Shown here: positions 1-7,650 of the stretch, one piece after another
Layout of the letters: each line of letters begins with the position of its first letter
How positions within the stretch are numbered: the stretch's first letter is position 1
NCBI RefSeq assembly: GCF_036647415.1
Contig: NZ_JAVXKG010000057.1
Coordinates: 1-11,185, forward strand
DNA from: Empedobacter sp036647415
GTDB lineage: Bacteria > Bacteroidota > Bacteroidia > Flavobacteriales > Weeksellaceae
Length of the DNA stretch: 11,185 nt
Reading direction: 5' to 3'
Position numbers and translations under genes: made by a program
Notes under the pieces: model-generated
What the model was told of the DNA's origin: nothing
What the model saw: the letters and a program-made list of their open reading frames with translations, nothing else
The model's database searches: none

Positions 1-26
1 AATTTGAAAGGTTAAATATAATCAAA

Positions 27-821
27 ATGCAACAATATCACGATTTATGTAAAAAAGTATTATCAGAAGGTTCTTTTAAAGAAGACAGAACTGGTACAGG
101 AACTAAAAGTATTTTTGGATATCAAATGCGTTTTGATTTATCCGAAGGTTTTCCATTGGTTACCACGAAAAAATTACATTTAAAATCGATTGTTTACGAA
201 TTGCTTTGGTTTTTGAAAGGTGATACAAACATCAAATATTTAACAGATAATGATGTTAGAATTTGGAACGAATGGGCAGATGAGAACGGAGATTTAGGTC
301 CTGTTTATGGGCATCAATGGCGTTCTTGGGAAAAACAAGATGGCGAAGTTGTGGATCAAATAAAAGTCGCTATCGATCAGATAAAAAATAATCCAGATTC
401 GCGTAGAATTATTATTTCTGCTTGGAATGTTGGCGAATTAGACCAAATGGCTTTGGCGCCTTGCCACGCTTTTTTCCAATTTTATGTAAATGATGGTAAA
501 TTATCATTACAATTATTTCAACGTAGTGCAGACATCTTTTTGGGTGTACCATTCAATATTGCTTCTTATGCATTATTACAAATGATGGTAGCGCAGGTTT
601 GTAACTTAGAGGTTGGAGATTTTGTACACACTTTTGGAGATGCTCATATTTATAAAAATCATTTTGAGCAAGTAGAATTACAATTAACACGCGAACCTTT
701 TCCATTGCCAACAATGAAAATAAATCCTAATGTAAAAGATATTTTTGATTTTACTTTCGAGGATTTTGAGTTAATCGATTATCAGGCACATCCACATATC
801 AAAGGAATTGTAGCGGTTTAA
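27..821 (+). CDS. thyA: Thymidylate synthase
   Basis: Converts dUMP and 5,10-methylenetetrahydrofolate to dTMP and dihydrofolate; cytosolic and homodimeric in the family. The 264-residue product has the same length as the E. coli enzyme and its key residues fall at the same numbers: the phosphate-binding Arg21 in RTGTGT, Glu58, Trp80, the catalytic nucleophile Cys146 in LAPCHAFF, Arg166 and Asp169 in QRSAD, Asn177 in PFNIAS, and His207/Tyr209 in DAHIY. All active-site residues I checked are present, so it should be functional. The ATG at 27 gives exactly this register. No Shine-Dalgarno motif precedes it, as is normal in Bacteroidota. The dihydrofolate it makes is the substrate of the folA product encoded about 6 kb downstream on the same strand. 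Its promoter and any upstream operon partner lie outside the window. Confidence 0.98.
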   Translation: MQQYHDLCKKVLSEGSFKEDRTGTGTKSIFGYQMRFDLSEGFPLVTTKKLHLKSIVYELLWFLKGDTNIKYLTDNDVRIWNEWADENGDLGPVYGHQWRSWEKQDGEVVDQIKVAIDQIKNNPDSRRIIISAWNVGELDQMALAPCHAFFQFYVNDGKLSLQLFQRSADIFLGVPFNIASYALLQMMVAQVCNLEVGDFVHTFGDAHIYKNHFEQVELQLTREPFPLPTMKINPNVKDIFDFTFEDFELIDYQAHPHIKGIVAV

Positions 822-843
822 ACTACAATTATTGTTGTTTTTT
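820..843 (+). terminator. Weak possible terminator after thyA
   Basis: An imperfect AT-rich inverted repeat begins at the thyA stop codon. The arms are AAAC-T-ACA and TGT-T-GTTT, with one T-T mismatch and a five-base loop, followed by a short T run. The stem has few G-C pairs, so termination here may be partial or absent. It is the weakest of the terminator candidates in the window. Confidence 0.25.
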
Positions 844-855
844 AACGTTATTTTT

Positions 856-886
856 TTTGAATTTCATAATAACTTAATTAGTTTTA
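856..886 (+). promoter_or_regulatory. Candidate Bacteroidota sigma-ABfr-type promoter for the metalloprotease
   Basis: TTTG at 856-859 is followed after 19 bases by TAGTTTTA at 879-886, a 7-of-8 match to the Bacteroidota -7 consensus TAnnTTTG. The spacing is in the expected range. A transcript starting a few bases downstream would have a leader of roughly 20 bases before the ATG at 912. In DNA this AT-rich, such matches also arise by chance. Confidence 0.4.
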
Positions 887-911
887 TTAAAAATTAAATT
901 AACACATTATT

Positions 912-3518
912 ATGAGAAAAAATTTTACACTCGTAGCTATACTTTTAGCTATGACTATTACCTATGCGCAAGAAAATGGGAATAATCATTTAAGAAATAT
1001 TGATACTTCATTATCTAATACAAAAAAAACATTTGTTGATTTAAAAAATGTTGAAAACCAATTATCTTCTAAAATTTTTAGTAAAACTTCAAAATTAGAA
1101 GTTACAATTCCGAATAATAAAGGAAAAAACGAACGATTTATTTTAGTAGAAAGAGAAATATTAAATGATAAAATGAAGGAGCAGTTTCCTAATATTAAAT
1201 CATATTATGGATATTCTACTTCTGATCCGTTAAAAAAAATTAGTTTAGGTTTTTCTACAAGTCAAGGAATTAATGCAATTATTTACTCTTCTACAGATAA
1301 ATATATCATCGAAAAAACAGATGGTCAATATGAATTAATTGACAGCGAAAATCTACCAAGTTTAAAAAACTTTAGTTGTGGTAATGTAGATCAAAACACT
1401 TCTGCTTTAACTAGCGAATCAAAAGCAATAAATAATCCAACAAATTACAGAAAATACAAACTTGCAATAGTAACTGATTATCAATACAATAAATTTCACT
1501 CAGGAACTCAAGATCCTACATTAGAAACATCTATTGCAGCTGTTACAAAATCTTTAACATACATATTACCTATATATGAAAATGATCTGGCTATTTCTTT
1601 TCAATTGGCAGATAATTTAGATAAAGTAACATATCTTACAGCAGCTTCAAGCCCTTTTAAAACTACTGGATTAAACGCTGAAGTTCAAAAACAATTAGAT
1701 GCTAATATTGGTTCGGATAATTACGATATAGGTATTCTATTTACTAATCTTCTTGGTGGAGGAAATGCAGGAGCTATCGGAAGTGTTTGTAATAATAAAA
1801 TAAAAGGCGCTGCATATATTGGACCTGTAGAAACAAATCCAGAAGGTTTTAATTTTGCTGTCGCTGGAGCACATGAAATGGGACATCAATTCGGTGCTAA
1901 TCACGTACATTCAAGAAACGAAGGGTTTATGGCAAACCGAGAAATCGGAAGTGGAGTAACTGTTATGGGATATCCAGGTGTAACAGGAAGTCATGATGTT
2001 CAAAGCACTTTTATTTCTCAATTTAATCATTACAATTTAGAACAAATTAATAATTATTTAGCGAAACAAACATGTGGTACTACAACTGAAAGTACTAACA
2101 CTCCTCCTGTTGCAAATGCTGGAGAAGATTATTCAATTCCAAAAGGAACAGCTTTTCATCTAATTGGGAATGCAAGTGATACTGATAGTGATAAATTAAC
2201 TTATTCTTGGGAGCAATCTGATCCTATTACGACTTATACAGGTAATAGTTTCAAAAACCCAAGTAGTAAAAATAAAGATGGTGCAAACTTTAGAGTTTAC
2301 GAACATTCTTCAAATCCTGAAAGATATTTTCCTCCTATGGAAAATGTACTAAACAGTCAATTATACTCTACATGGAACACCGTTTCTGATGTTGCAAAGG
2401 TAATGAATTTTGTCTTACAAGTTAGAGATAACAAGCAAGGAGGTGGACAAATTGATTCAGATAAAGCTCTTATAACTATTACAGAAGATGGTCCATTTAA
2501 GATTAACAATATCGATCTTAATCAATCATTTAAATCTGGAGAAACATTTGATCTAAATTGGGATGTTGCCGGAACTAATACAGGAACAATTAACACACAA
2601 AATGTAAAAGTAAAATTAACAACAGACGAAGGAAAGACTTTTACAACATTAGTAGAATCAACTCCAAACAACGGTAAAGTATCTATTACATTACCAAATG
2701 ATATTACTGCTGAAAAAGCAAATATTATCATAGAAGCGATTGACAATATTTACTATGCTGCTTCTCCAATTTTTGCTATTGGATACGAAGTAAGTTTATC
2801 TTGTAATCAATACTTCACAACAACTCCAATCACAATGAAAGATGCTGTTGGTACATCTCCTGGTATGACAGATGTTCCACTACCTGTTTCTGGAGTAACA
2901 AAAAATATTGAAGATATCTCGGTAATCACAGATATTACACATGCCAATTCTAAAGAATTAGTCTTAATGTTTGCTAAATCAGGAGTTGATCAAAGGTATC
3001 AATATGCATGGTACCAAAACTGTTCAACACCAGATTTATCTTATAAATTTAATAGATTCGGAGCTTCAAGTTTTGACAATTGTGGAGTAAAAGACGCTGT
3101 AATTTCAGGAACACTTGATCTAAAACGCTACGAAGGTAAATCTGCAAATGGAAATTATTTATTCAGATTATACGATTTAGGTGTAGGAAATGTGGGTACA
3201 ATAAATAAAATCGGAGTAGAGTTATGTCATCGTGAAACTTCTAAATTAGCTGTTTCAGACGTTACAAAACAAAATGATTTATTTATTTATCCAAACCCAA
3301 CAAATGGAAATTTCAATATTCGAATGAATACAAAAACAAACAAGGTAACAACAGAAATTATTAACCTTGCTGGACAAATTGTTTCTACAAAATCGTACAA
3401 TGTCTCTGGAAGTAAAATAGATCAAGCAATCAATGCAACTAATTTACCAAAAGGTGTTTATATTGTAAAAATCAATGATGGAGATGCAGTACAAACGAAG
3501 AAATTAATTATCAAATAA
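912..3518 (+). CDS. Secreted reprolysin-like zinc metalloprotease with P-domain and T9SS type A sorting domain
   Basis: Predicted extracellular endopeptidase of 868 residues. A Sec signal peptide covers residues 1-19 with a likely Ala19|Gln20 cut. A propeptide-like region reaches about residue 178. The metzincin catalytic domain (about 179-388) carries the zinc site HEMGHQFGANH at 321-331 (ligands His321, His325, His331; base Glu322) and a Met-turn candidate at Met352 in VTVMGY. After it come a PKD/Ig-like domain (about 397-525, starting TPPVANAGEDY), a second Ig-like domain (about 528-623), and a region resembling a proprotein convertase P-domain (about 640-772). The C-terminal T9SS sorting domain spans about 790-868, beginning LFIYPNPTNGNF and ending KGVYIVKI...KKLIIK. 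It should pass the inner membrane by Sec and the outer membrane by the type IX system, with the tail removed at the surface. A promoter candidate precedes it and a terminator follows. The true substrate cannot be read from sequence. Confidence 0.93.
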   Translation: MRKNFTLVAILLAMTITYAQENGNNHLRNIDTSLSNTKKTFVDLKNVENQLSSKIFSKTSKLEVTIPNNKGKNERFILVEREILNDKMKEQFPNIKSYYGYSTSDPLKKISLGFSTSQGINAIIYSSTDKYIIEKTDGQYELIDSENLPSLKNFSCGNVDQNTSALTSESKAINNPTNYRKYKLAIVTDYQYNKFHSGTQDPTLETSIAAVTKSLTYILPIYENDLAISFQLADNLDKVTYLTAASSPFKTTGLNAEVQKQLDANIGSDNYDIGILFTNLLGGGNAGAIGSVCNNKIKGAAYIGPVETNPEGFNFAVAGAHEMGHQFGANHVHSRNEGFMANREIGSGVTVMGYPGVTGSHDVQSTFISQFNHYNLEQINNYLAKQTCGTTTESTNTPPVANAGEDYSIPKGTAFHLIGNASDTDSDKLTYSWEQSDPITTYTGNSFKNPSSKNKDGANFRVYEHSSNPERYFPPMENVLNSQLYSTWNTVSDVAKVMNFVLQVRDNKQGGGQIDSDKALITITEDGPFKINNIDLNQSFKSGETFDLNWDVAGTNTGTINTQNVKVKLTTDEGKTFTTLVESTPNNGKVSITLPNDITAEKANIIIEAIDNIYYAASPIFAIGYEVSLSCNQYFTTTPITMKDAVGTSPGMTDVPLPVSGVTKNIEDISVITDITHANSKELVLMFAKSGVDQRYQYAWYQNCSTPDLSYKFNRFGASSFDNCGVKDAVISGTLDLKRYEGKSANGNYLFRLYDLGVGNVGTINKIGVELCHRETSKLAVSDVTKQNDLFIYPNPTNGNFNIRMNTKTNKVTTEIINLAGQIVSTKSYNVSGSKIDQAINATNLPKGVYIVKINDGDAVQTKKLIIK

Positions 3519-3540
3519 TTTATTTTCATTAAATAATTCA

Positions 3541-3570
3541 TACAAAACCCATTCTTTAATGGGTTTTGTA
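3541..3570 (+). terminator. Intrinsic terminator after the metalloprotease
   Basis: A perfect 13-bp inverted repeat (TACAAAACCCATT / AATGGGTTTTGTA) with a CTTT loop starts 22 bases after the protease stop codon. The T run lies within the right arm rather than after it, and the left arm carries AAAA, so it could act in both directions. It separates the protease from the lipoprotein gene. Confidence 0.75.
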
Positions 3571-3588
3571 ATTTAAAACACAACCATT

Positions 3589-4032
3589 ATGAAAACTATT
3601 TTTCTTACATTTTCTTTATTTATACTAAGTTGCACTACAAATAATATAGATAAACGTCAAGATAACTTTGATGATCAAAATTATTTAATCTTAGAACTTA
3701 AAGAAAATTCTCTCGAAAACTTCGATTCTGTTTTTACGCTTAAAAATGATACAGAACTTGGTAAAACATTGGGTCCAATAAATGCGACTCGCATGCCTGG
3801 AGTTCCAATCGGAGACATTGATTTCAATAAAGAAAATTTAGTTGTTTTTAATATAAAAGTGAATGAGATAAAAAATGATATCAATATTATTGAGATAAAA
3901 AATGGAATTATAGTATACGAAAAGATCAAGAATAAAAATATTGAATCAACTTCTAATCAAGATAATTTAATTAAATTTTATAAAATTCCGTATTCAAATT
4001 CTATTTACAAGTTTCAAGAAATCTCTAAATAA
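3589..4032 (+). CDS. Small orphan lipoprotein of unknown function
   Basis: A 147-residue predicted lipoprotein. A short hydrophobic signal (residues 1-14) ends in the lipobox ILSC, so Cys15 should be lipidated and become the mature N-terminus. The mature part is Asn-, Lys- and Ile-rich and looks beta-stranded, with alternating hydrophobic stretches such as NLVVFNIKV and INIIEI. I do not recognise the family with certainty. The arrangement of a proline-rich turn (MPGVPIGDIDFNKENLVVF), a central strand pair and a C-terminal IPYSNSIYKFQEI segment faintly recalls the PrcB C-terminal domain fold of some Bacteroidota lipoproteins, but the usual Thr-Gly-Gly-Tyr motif is missing, so this is only a suggestion. 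The gene sits between two terminators and is probably transcribed alone. The signal peptide and AT-rich but coding-like codon use support it being real. Confidence 0.8.
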   Translation: MKTIFLTFSLFILSCTTNNIDKRQDNFDDQNYLILELKENSLENFDSVFTLKNDTELGKTLGPINATRMPGVPIGDIDFNKENLVVFNIKVNEIKNDINIIEIKNGIIVYEKIKNKNIESTSNQDNLIKFYKIPYSNSIYKFQEISK

Positions 4033-4057
4033 GTCAAAAGAATCATAAAAAACACTT

Positions 4058-4084
4058 AAAGTCTCCAATTTGGAGGCTTTTTTT
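4058..4084 (+). terminator. Intrinsic terminator after the lipoprotein gene
   Basis: A ten-base-pair stem (AAAGTCTCCA / TGGAGGCTTT, including one T-G wobble) with a three-base ATT loop is followed by four further T residues, giving a run of seven T. It lies 25 bases after the lipoprotein stop codon and 48 bases before the aminopeptidase start, and is a textbook Rho-independent terminator. Confidence 0.85.
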
Positions 4085-4131
4085 GTAACTTTTCGAGAAA
4101 ATTATCAACCAATAAAATTTAAAAACTAAAA

Positions 4132-6666
4132 ATGAAGAAAAGATTTTTATGGCTTTCAACAGCCTTCATTTTTGCTAGCGTTGCACATGCTCAAGTAATG
4201 ACTTCGCCGCCAAGTTATTCTGAAAATCAAACCAATAAATTAGATATTTATCGTGCCGAAGCAGAACGAATCAATAATCTTGTTCACACGAAATTAGATT
4301 TAAAATTTGATTATCAAAAAGAAGAAGTTCATGGAGAAGAATGGGTCACTTTAAAACCTCATTTTTATGCAACTAATAAACTTACGCTTGATGCAAAAGC
4401 TATGATTATTCATGAAGTTTCGTTGGTAAATGGTACAACTAAGAAAAAATTAAATTATAAATATGATGATTTACAACTAAATATTGATTTAGATAAAACC
4501 TATCAAAAAGATCAACAATATACACTTTACATCAAATATACAGCTCGTCCAAATGAAGTGAAACAAGAAGGAAGTAGCGCAATAAGTGATGCAAAAGGTG
4601 TTTATTTTATCAATTCTAAAGGAGATAAACCAAATTACCCAACACAAATTTGGACACAAGGCGAAACAGAATCTTCTTCTTGTTGGTTTCCGACGATTGA
4701 TAAAACAAATCAAAAAACATCACAAGAAATCACATTAACTTATCCAGATAAATATGTTTCGTTATCCAATGGAATAATGAAATCGACTAAGAAAAATACG
4801 GATGGAACAAAAACTGATTATTGGAAATTTGATAAAAAACACGCGCCATATTTATTCTTTTTCGGAATTGGAGATTATGCCATAATCAATGATAAATGGA
4901 AAAATATCAATGTAGATTATTATGTAGAACCAGCTTACAAAGATGTTGCAAAACAAATTTTTGGAAATACTCCAGAAATGATTCAATTTTTTTCTGATAA
5001 ATTAAATTATCCATTTCCTTGGGAGAAATATGCGCAAATGACGGCGCGAGAATATGTTTCGGGAGCAATGGAAAATACAACAGCCTCTCTTTTTCATGAT
5101 GGCGTTCAGCAAAAAGCTGGTCAATTAGTTGATGAAAATACGGCTGAATATGTTATTGCTCACGAATTATTTCATCATTGGTTTGGCGATTTAGTAACAG
5201 CAGAAAGTTGGACTAATTTAACTGTTAATGAATCTTTTGCAAACTATTCTGAATATTTATGGTTTGAATATAAATATGGAAAAGAAAAAGCAGATGAACA
5301 TCGTTACAACGAAATTTTTGGTTACAAACAAGGTGATGGACCTACAAAAAATTTGGTTCGCCCACATTATAACTCTCGCGAAGATATGTTTGATGGCGTT
5401 TCTTACAACAAAGGAGGAGCTATTTTACACATGTTACGCAATTTTCTGGGAGATGATGCTTTCTTCAAAGGTTTAAGCAATTATTTAAAACAAAATGAAT
5501 ACGGAAAAGCCGAAGTTGCACAATTACGACTTGCTTTAGAAGAAGTTTCTGGACGAGATCTGAATTGGTTTTTCGATCAATGGTATTTTAATAGTGGACA
5601 TCCAAAATTGACAACTATTTCTGATTATTCAGCAACTACCAAAAAAGTAAAAATTATAGTTCGTCAAGATACCTCGAAATTGTTCGAATTTCCTTTTGCT
5701 ATTGATATTGTAGAAAATGGAAAAACGACACGTCAACAAGTTTGGGTTCCAAAACAAGCGGAAACAATTTTCGAATTTACTGCAAATCAAAAACCAGATG
5801 TCGTAATTCCGAATGCCGATCAAGTTTTATTATGTGATTTAGATGATAAAAAATCGATAGAAGAATTTATTGCACAGTACAAAGCTGGAAAAGGAAATTA
5901 TACTGCACGTATTCTAGCGATAGAAGCAATGGCAAATGCACAAGCTACAAATCCGAGGGCTGCGGAAGTTTTAGTCGAAGCTTTAAATGATCCTTTTGAT
6001 GGAGTTAGGATTAATGCAATTCATCAAATTGATGTAAAATCTAAACCAATGATGGATAAAGCTACAGCTAAGTTGAAACAATTGGCTGTAAATGATCCGA
6101 AAACGTTGGTACAAGCGGCTGCTTTATCAGCTTTAAATGAAGCAAATATTTTTGATGCAACGATTTATGAAAAAGCAGTAAAAAGTCCATCATTTAGCGT
6201 ACAAGGGGCTGCATTAACGGGAATTTTAAAAAATAATCCTTCTAAAATAAATGAATTAACAGCAAATATAGAAGATGAGGTTATAAAAGGTTCTCCTGAT
6301 TTGGCTATAGCTTTAGTTCCTACTTGGATGAAAAATAATCAGTTTGACAAGGCTGTATTAATTGCTGAATCTGCTGCGATGTACGAATTTGCTAAATTTC
6401 AAGATCCCGAAAAAGGAAAAATTGCAGAACAAGCTTTTAATTGGATTATGACAAATGATACTGCTGATGCAACAGCTGAAATTGCAAAAACATATTCTCG
6501 TTATTATCCATATCTAAAAGAGCAAAATCCACAAGCATCTATGGCTATAAAACAAATGGCGACAAAAGCTCTTCAATTGAAAACTACAGCTGGAAAAACA
6601 ATAAAGTCTCCACATTTCTCAAAACAAATAGAGCAATTGCAAGATGCAATAAATAAAATGAAATAA
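4132..6666 (+). CDS. Exported M1-family metallo-aminopeptidase
   Basis: Zinc aminopeptidase of the gluzincin M1 family (aminopeptidase N / leukotriene A4 hydrolase group), 844 residues, removing N-terminal residues from peptides. A Sec signal peptide covers residues 1-20, with a likely cut between Ala20 and Gln21 (SVAHA|Q). The N-terminal beta-domain runs to about residue 250. The catalytic domain holds the exopeptidase motif GAMEN at 311-315 and HELFHHW from 344, with Glu367 exactly at the HExxH-x18-E position; the zinc ligands are His344, His348 and Glu367. The transition-state tyrosine candidate is Tyr425 in VSYNKGG. A small beta-domain follows (about 488-570), then a helical HEAT-like C-terminal domain (about 590-840). 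No T9SS sorting domain is visible at the C-terminus (ends DAINKMK), so it is probably periplasmic, or exported with no visible surface signal. All catalytic motifs are intact. Confidence 0.95.
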   Translation: MKKRFLWLSTAFIFASVAHAQVMTSPPSYSENQTNKLDIYRAEAERINNLVHTKLDLKFDYQKEEVHGEEWVTLKPHFYATNKLTLDAKAMIIHEVSLVNGTTKKKLNYKYDDLQLNIDLDKTYQKDQQYTLYIKYTARPNEVKQEGSSAISDAKGVYFINSKGDKPNYPTQIWTQGETESSSCWFPTIDKTNQKTSQEITLTYPDKYVSLSNGIMKSTKKNTDGTKTDYWKFDKKHAPYLFFFGIGDYAIINDKWKNINVDYYVEPAYKDVAKQIFGNTPEMIQFFSDKLNYPFPWEKYAQMTAREYVSGAMENTTASLFHDGVQQKAGQLVDENTAEYVIAHELFHHWFGDLVTAESWTNLTVNESFANYSEYLWFEYKYGKEKADEHRYNEIFGYKQGDGPTKNLVRPHYNSREDMFDGVSYNKGGAILHMLRNFLGDDAFFKGLSNYLKQNEYGKAEVAQLRLALEEVSGRDLNWFFDQWYFNSGHPKLTTISDYSATTKKVKIIVRQDTSKLFEFPFAIDIVENGKTTRQQVWVPKQAETIFEFTANQKPDVVIPNADQVLLCDLDDKKSIEEFIAQYKAGKGNYTARILAIEAMANAQATNPRAAEVLVEALNDPFDGVRINAIHQIDVKSKPMMDKATAKLKQLAVNDPKTLVQAAALSALNEANIFDATIYEKAVKSPSFSVQGAALTGILKNNPSKINELTANIEDEVIKGSPDLAIALVPTWMKNNQFDKAVLIAESAAMYEFAKFQDPEKGKIAEQAFNWIMTNDTADATAEIAKTYSRYYPYLKEQNPQASMAIKQMATKALQLKTTAGKTIKSPHFSKQIEQLQDAINKMK

Positions 6667-6680
6667 TATTCAAAAATTAT

Positions 6681-6688
6681 TATATTTG
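6681..6688 (+). promoter_or_regulatory. Exact -7 box match upstream of folA
   Basis: TATATTTG matches the Bacteroidota -7 consensus TAnnTTTG completely and lies 45 bases before the folA ATG. No good TTTG was found 17-23 bases upstream, so support is partial. A transcript from here would start inside the terminator hairpin of the preceding gene. It may be a chance match in AT-rich DNA. Confidence 0.25.
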
Positions 6689-6690
6689 TT

Positions 6691-6721
6691 AAGCTATCCC
6701 CCAAAAAGGATAGCTTTTTTT
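6691..6721 (+). terminator. Intrinsic terminator after the aminopeptidase gene
   Basis: A perfect nine-base-pair stem (AAGCTATCC / GGATAGCTT) with an eight-base loop (CCCAAAAA) runs directly into a T tract ending at 6721. It sits 24 bases after the aminopeptidase stop codon and ends 12 bases before the folA start, so folA must either rely on read-through or have a promoter within this short gap. Confidence 0.85.
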
Positions 6722-6733
6722 ACCTTATAACTT

Positions 6734-7225
6734 ATGATAAACGTAATCGTAGCAAAAGCAAGTAACAACGTAATTGGCGCAAAAAACGAATTGATTTGGC
6801 ATCTTCCAAATGATTTGAAACATTTCAAGAATTTAACATCTGGACATCCTATTATTATGGGACGCAAAACATTTGAATCCTTAGGAAGACCCTTACCTAA
6901 TCGTACAAATATTGTTATTACCCGTGATAAAAATTGGCAAGCAGAAAATGTTGAAAAAGAATTTTCTTTGGAAAAAGCAATAGAATCTGCAAAAAAAATA
7001 AACGAAGATATTTACATCATTGGTGGTGGAAACATCTATAAACAAGCAATGGAATTTGCGGATGTTCTTTATATAACAGAGGTTCATCATGAATTTGAAG
7101 GTGATACTTATTTTCCAGAAATTGATGAAGAAATCTGGGAAGAAGTAGATCGAGAAAATTTTATGAAAGATGAAAAACACACTTATGCCTACTCGTATGT
7201 GACGTATAAACGCATTCAGGATTAA
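6734..7225 (+). CDS. folA: Dihydrofolate reductase
   Basis: Reduces dihydrofolate to tetrahydrofolate with NADPH, regenerating the cofactor used up by thymidylate synthase. The 163-residue product is of normal length for a chromosomal bacterial enzyme. Visible hallmarks in E. coli-like numbering are Trp22 and the active-site acid Asp27 in LIWHLPNDLKHF, the NADPH-binding GRKTFESLGRPLP (43-55), Arg57 for the substrate glutamate tail, the GGG turn at 97-99 in YIIGGGNIY, and the C-terminal GDTYFPE strand (123-129). It is on the same strand as thyA but separated from it by three exported-protein genes. The ATG at 6734 begins the conserved first beta strand (INVIVAKA), which fixes the start. Its stop codon shares TTAA with the convergent DUF2752 gene, and no terminator lies between them. 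Confidence 0.97.
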   Translation: MINVIVAKASNNVIGAKNELIWHLPNDLKHFKNLTSGHPIIMGRKTFESLGRPLPNRTNIVITRDKNWQAENVEKEFSLEKAIESAKKINEDIYIIGGGNIYKQAMEFADVLYITEVHHEFEGDTYFPEIDEEIWEEVDRENFMKDEKHTYAYSYVTYKRIQD

Positions 7226-7650
7226 GGTGGAGATAATAGTGTAAATGGAAAAATCGAGATATTTCGAGCGATTCCATAAACAATAATTAATCCGAATACA
7301 AACCAAACAAATTTGTTGTTGTAAAACAATTTGATTCGAATTTCTTTCTCGAAAATAAAATTGTACAACCAAACAAAAGCAATATAAATAAGTAACGGAA
7401 AAGCAATTGTTAATAATGCATTATAACGTAATGCTTCTACAAAATTGAAATGTAACAATTGATGTATTGCACGTTGAGAGCCACATCCTGGGCAATAAAT
7501 ACCAAATAAAAAATAGGAAGGGCAACGTAAAAAAACTGTTCCCTTATCTACAGGATTGTTGAAAAAGAAATAATAAAGAAATGCTCCACTTAAGACTAAG
7601 ATGGAGCATAATTTTATACGTATTCTATTTTGTTTAGTAACTACCATCAT
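7222..7650 (-). CDS. DUF2752 membrane protein
   Basis: A 142-residue inner-membrane protein of the uncharacterised DUF2752 family. The family signature is clear: Cys43-Pro, then GIYCPGCGSQRAIHQLL (50-66) with Cys53 and Cys56, and ALRYNALL (73-80) with Asn77. The CPxCG arrangement with the upstream Cys suggests metal or redox chemistry, but no function is established to my knowledge. Three hydrophobic segments are predicted at about 13-31, 75-97 and 114-131. The first ATG (7650, the second codon also being ATG) lies 17 bases inside the end of the preceding dispanin gene in another frame, which indicates co-transcription and probably translational coupling. At its 3' end it converges on folA with a four-base overlap. 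Confidence 0.9.
   Translation of the reverse strand: MMVVTKQNRIRIKLCSILVLSGAFLYYFFFNNPVDKGTVFLRCPSYFLFGIYCPGCGSQRAIHQLLHFNFVEALRYNALLTIAFPLLIYIAFVWLYNFIFEKEIRIKLFYNNKFVWFVFGLIIVYGIARNISIFPFTLLSPP

Noticed and set aside
2522..2746. Minus-strand open frame within the metalloprotease gene, and similar short frames inside the lipoprotein and aminopeptidase genes
   Set aside because: All lie fully inside well-supported genes and show no motif, signal peptide or codon pattern of their own.
822..3588. Metalloprotease gene and its flanks as a recently acquired island
   Set aside because: No transposase, integrase, tRNA or flanking direct repeat is visible. Base composition is only slightly more AT-rich than the neighbours, and such proteases are common in the phylum.
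6893..7372. A 159-codon open frame on the minus strand opposite folA and the end of DUF2752
   Set aside because: It is rich in Phe, Ile, Tyr and Cys in a way typical of antisense reading through an AT-rich gene, matches no family I know, and overlaps two well-supported genes.
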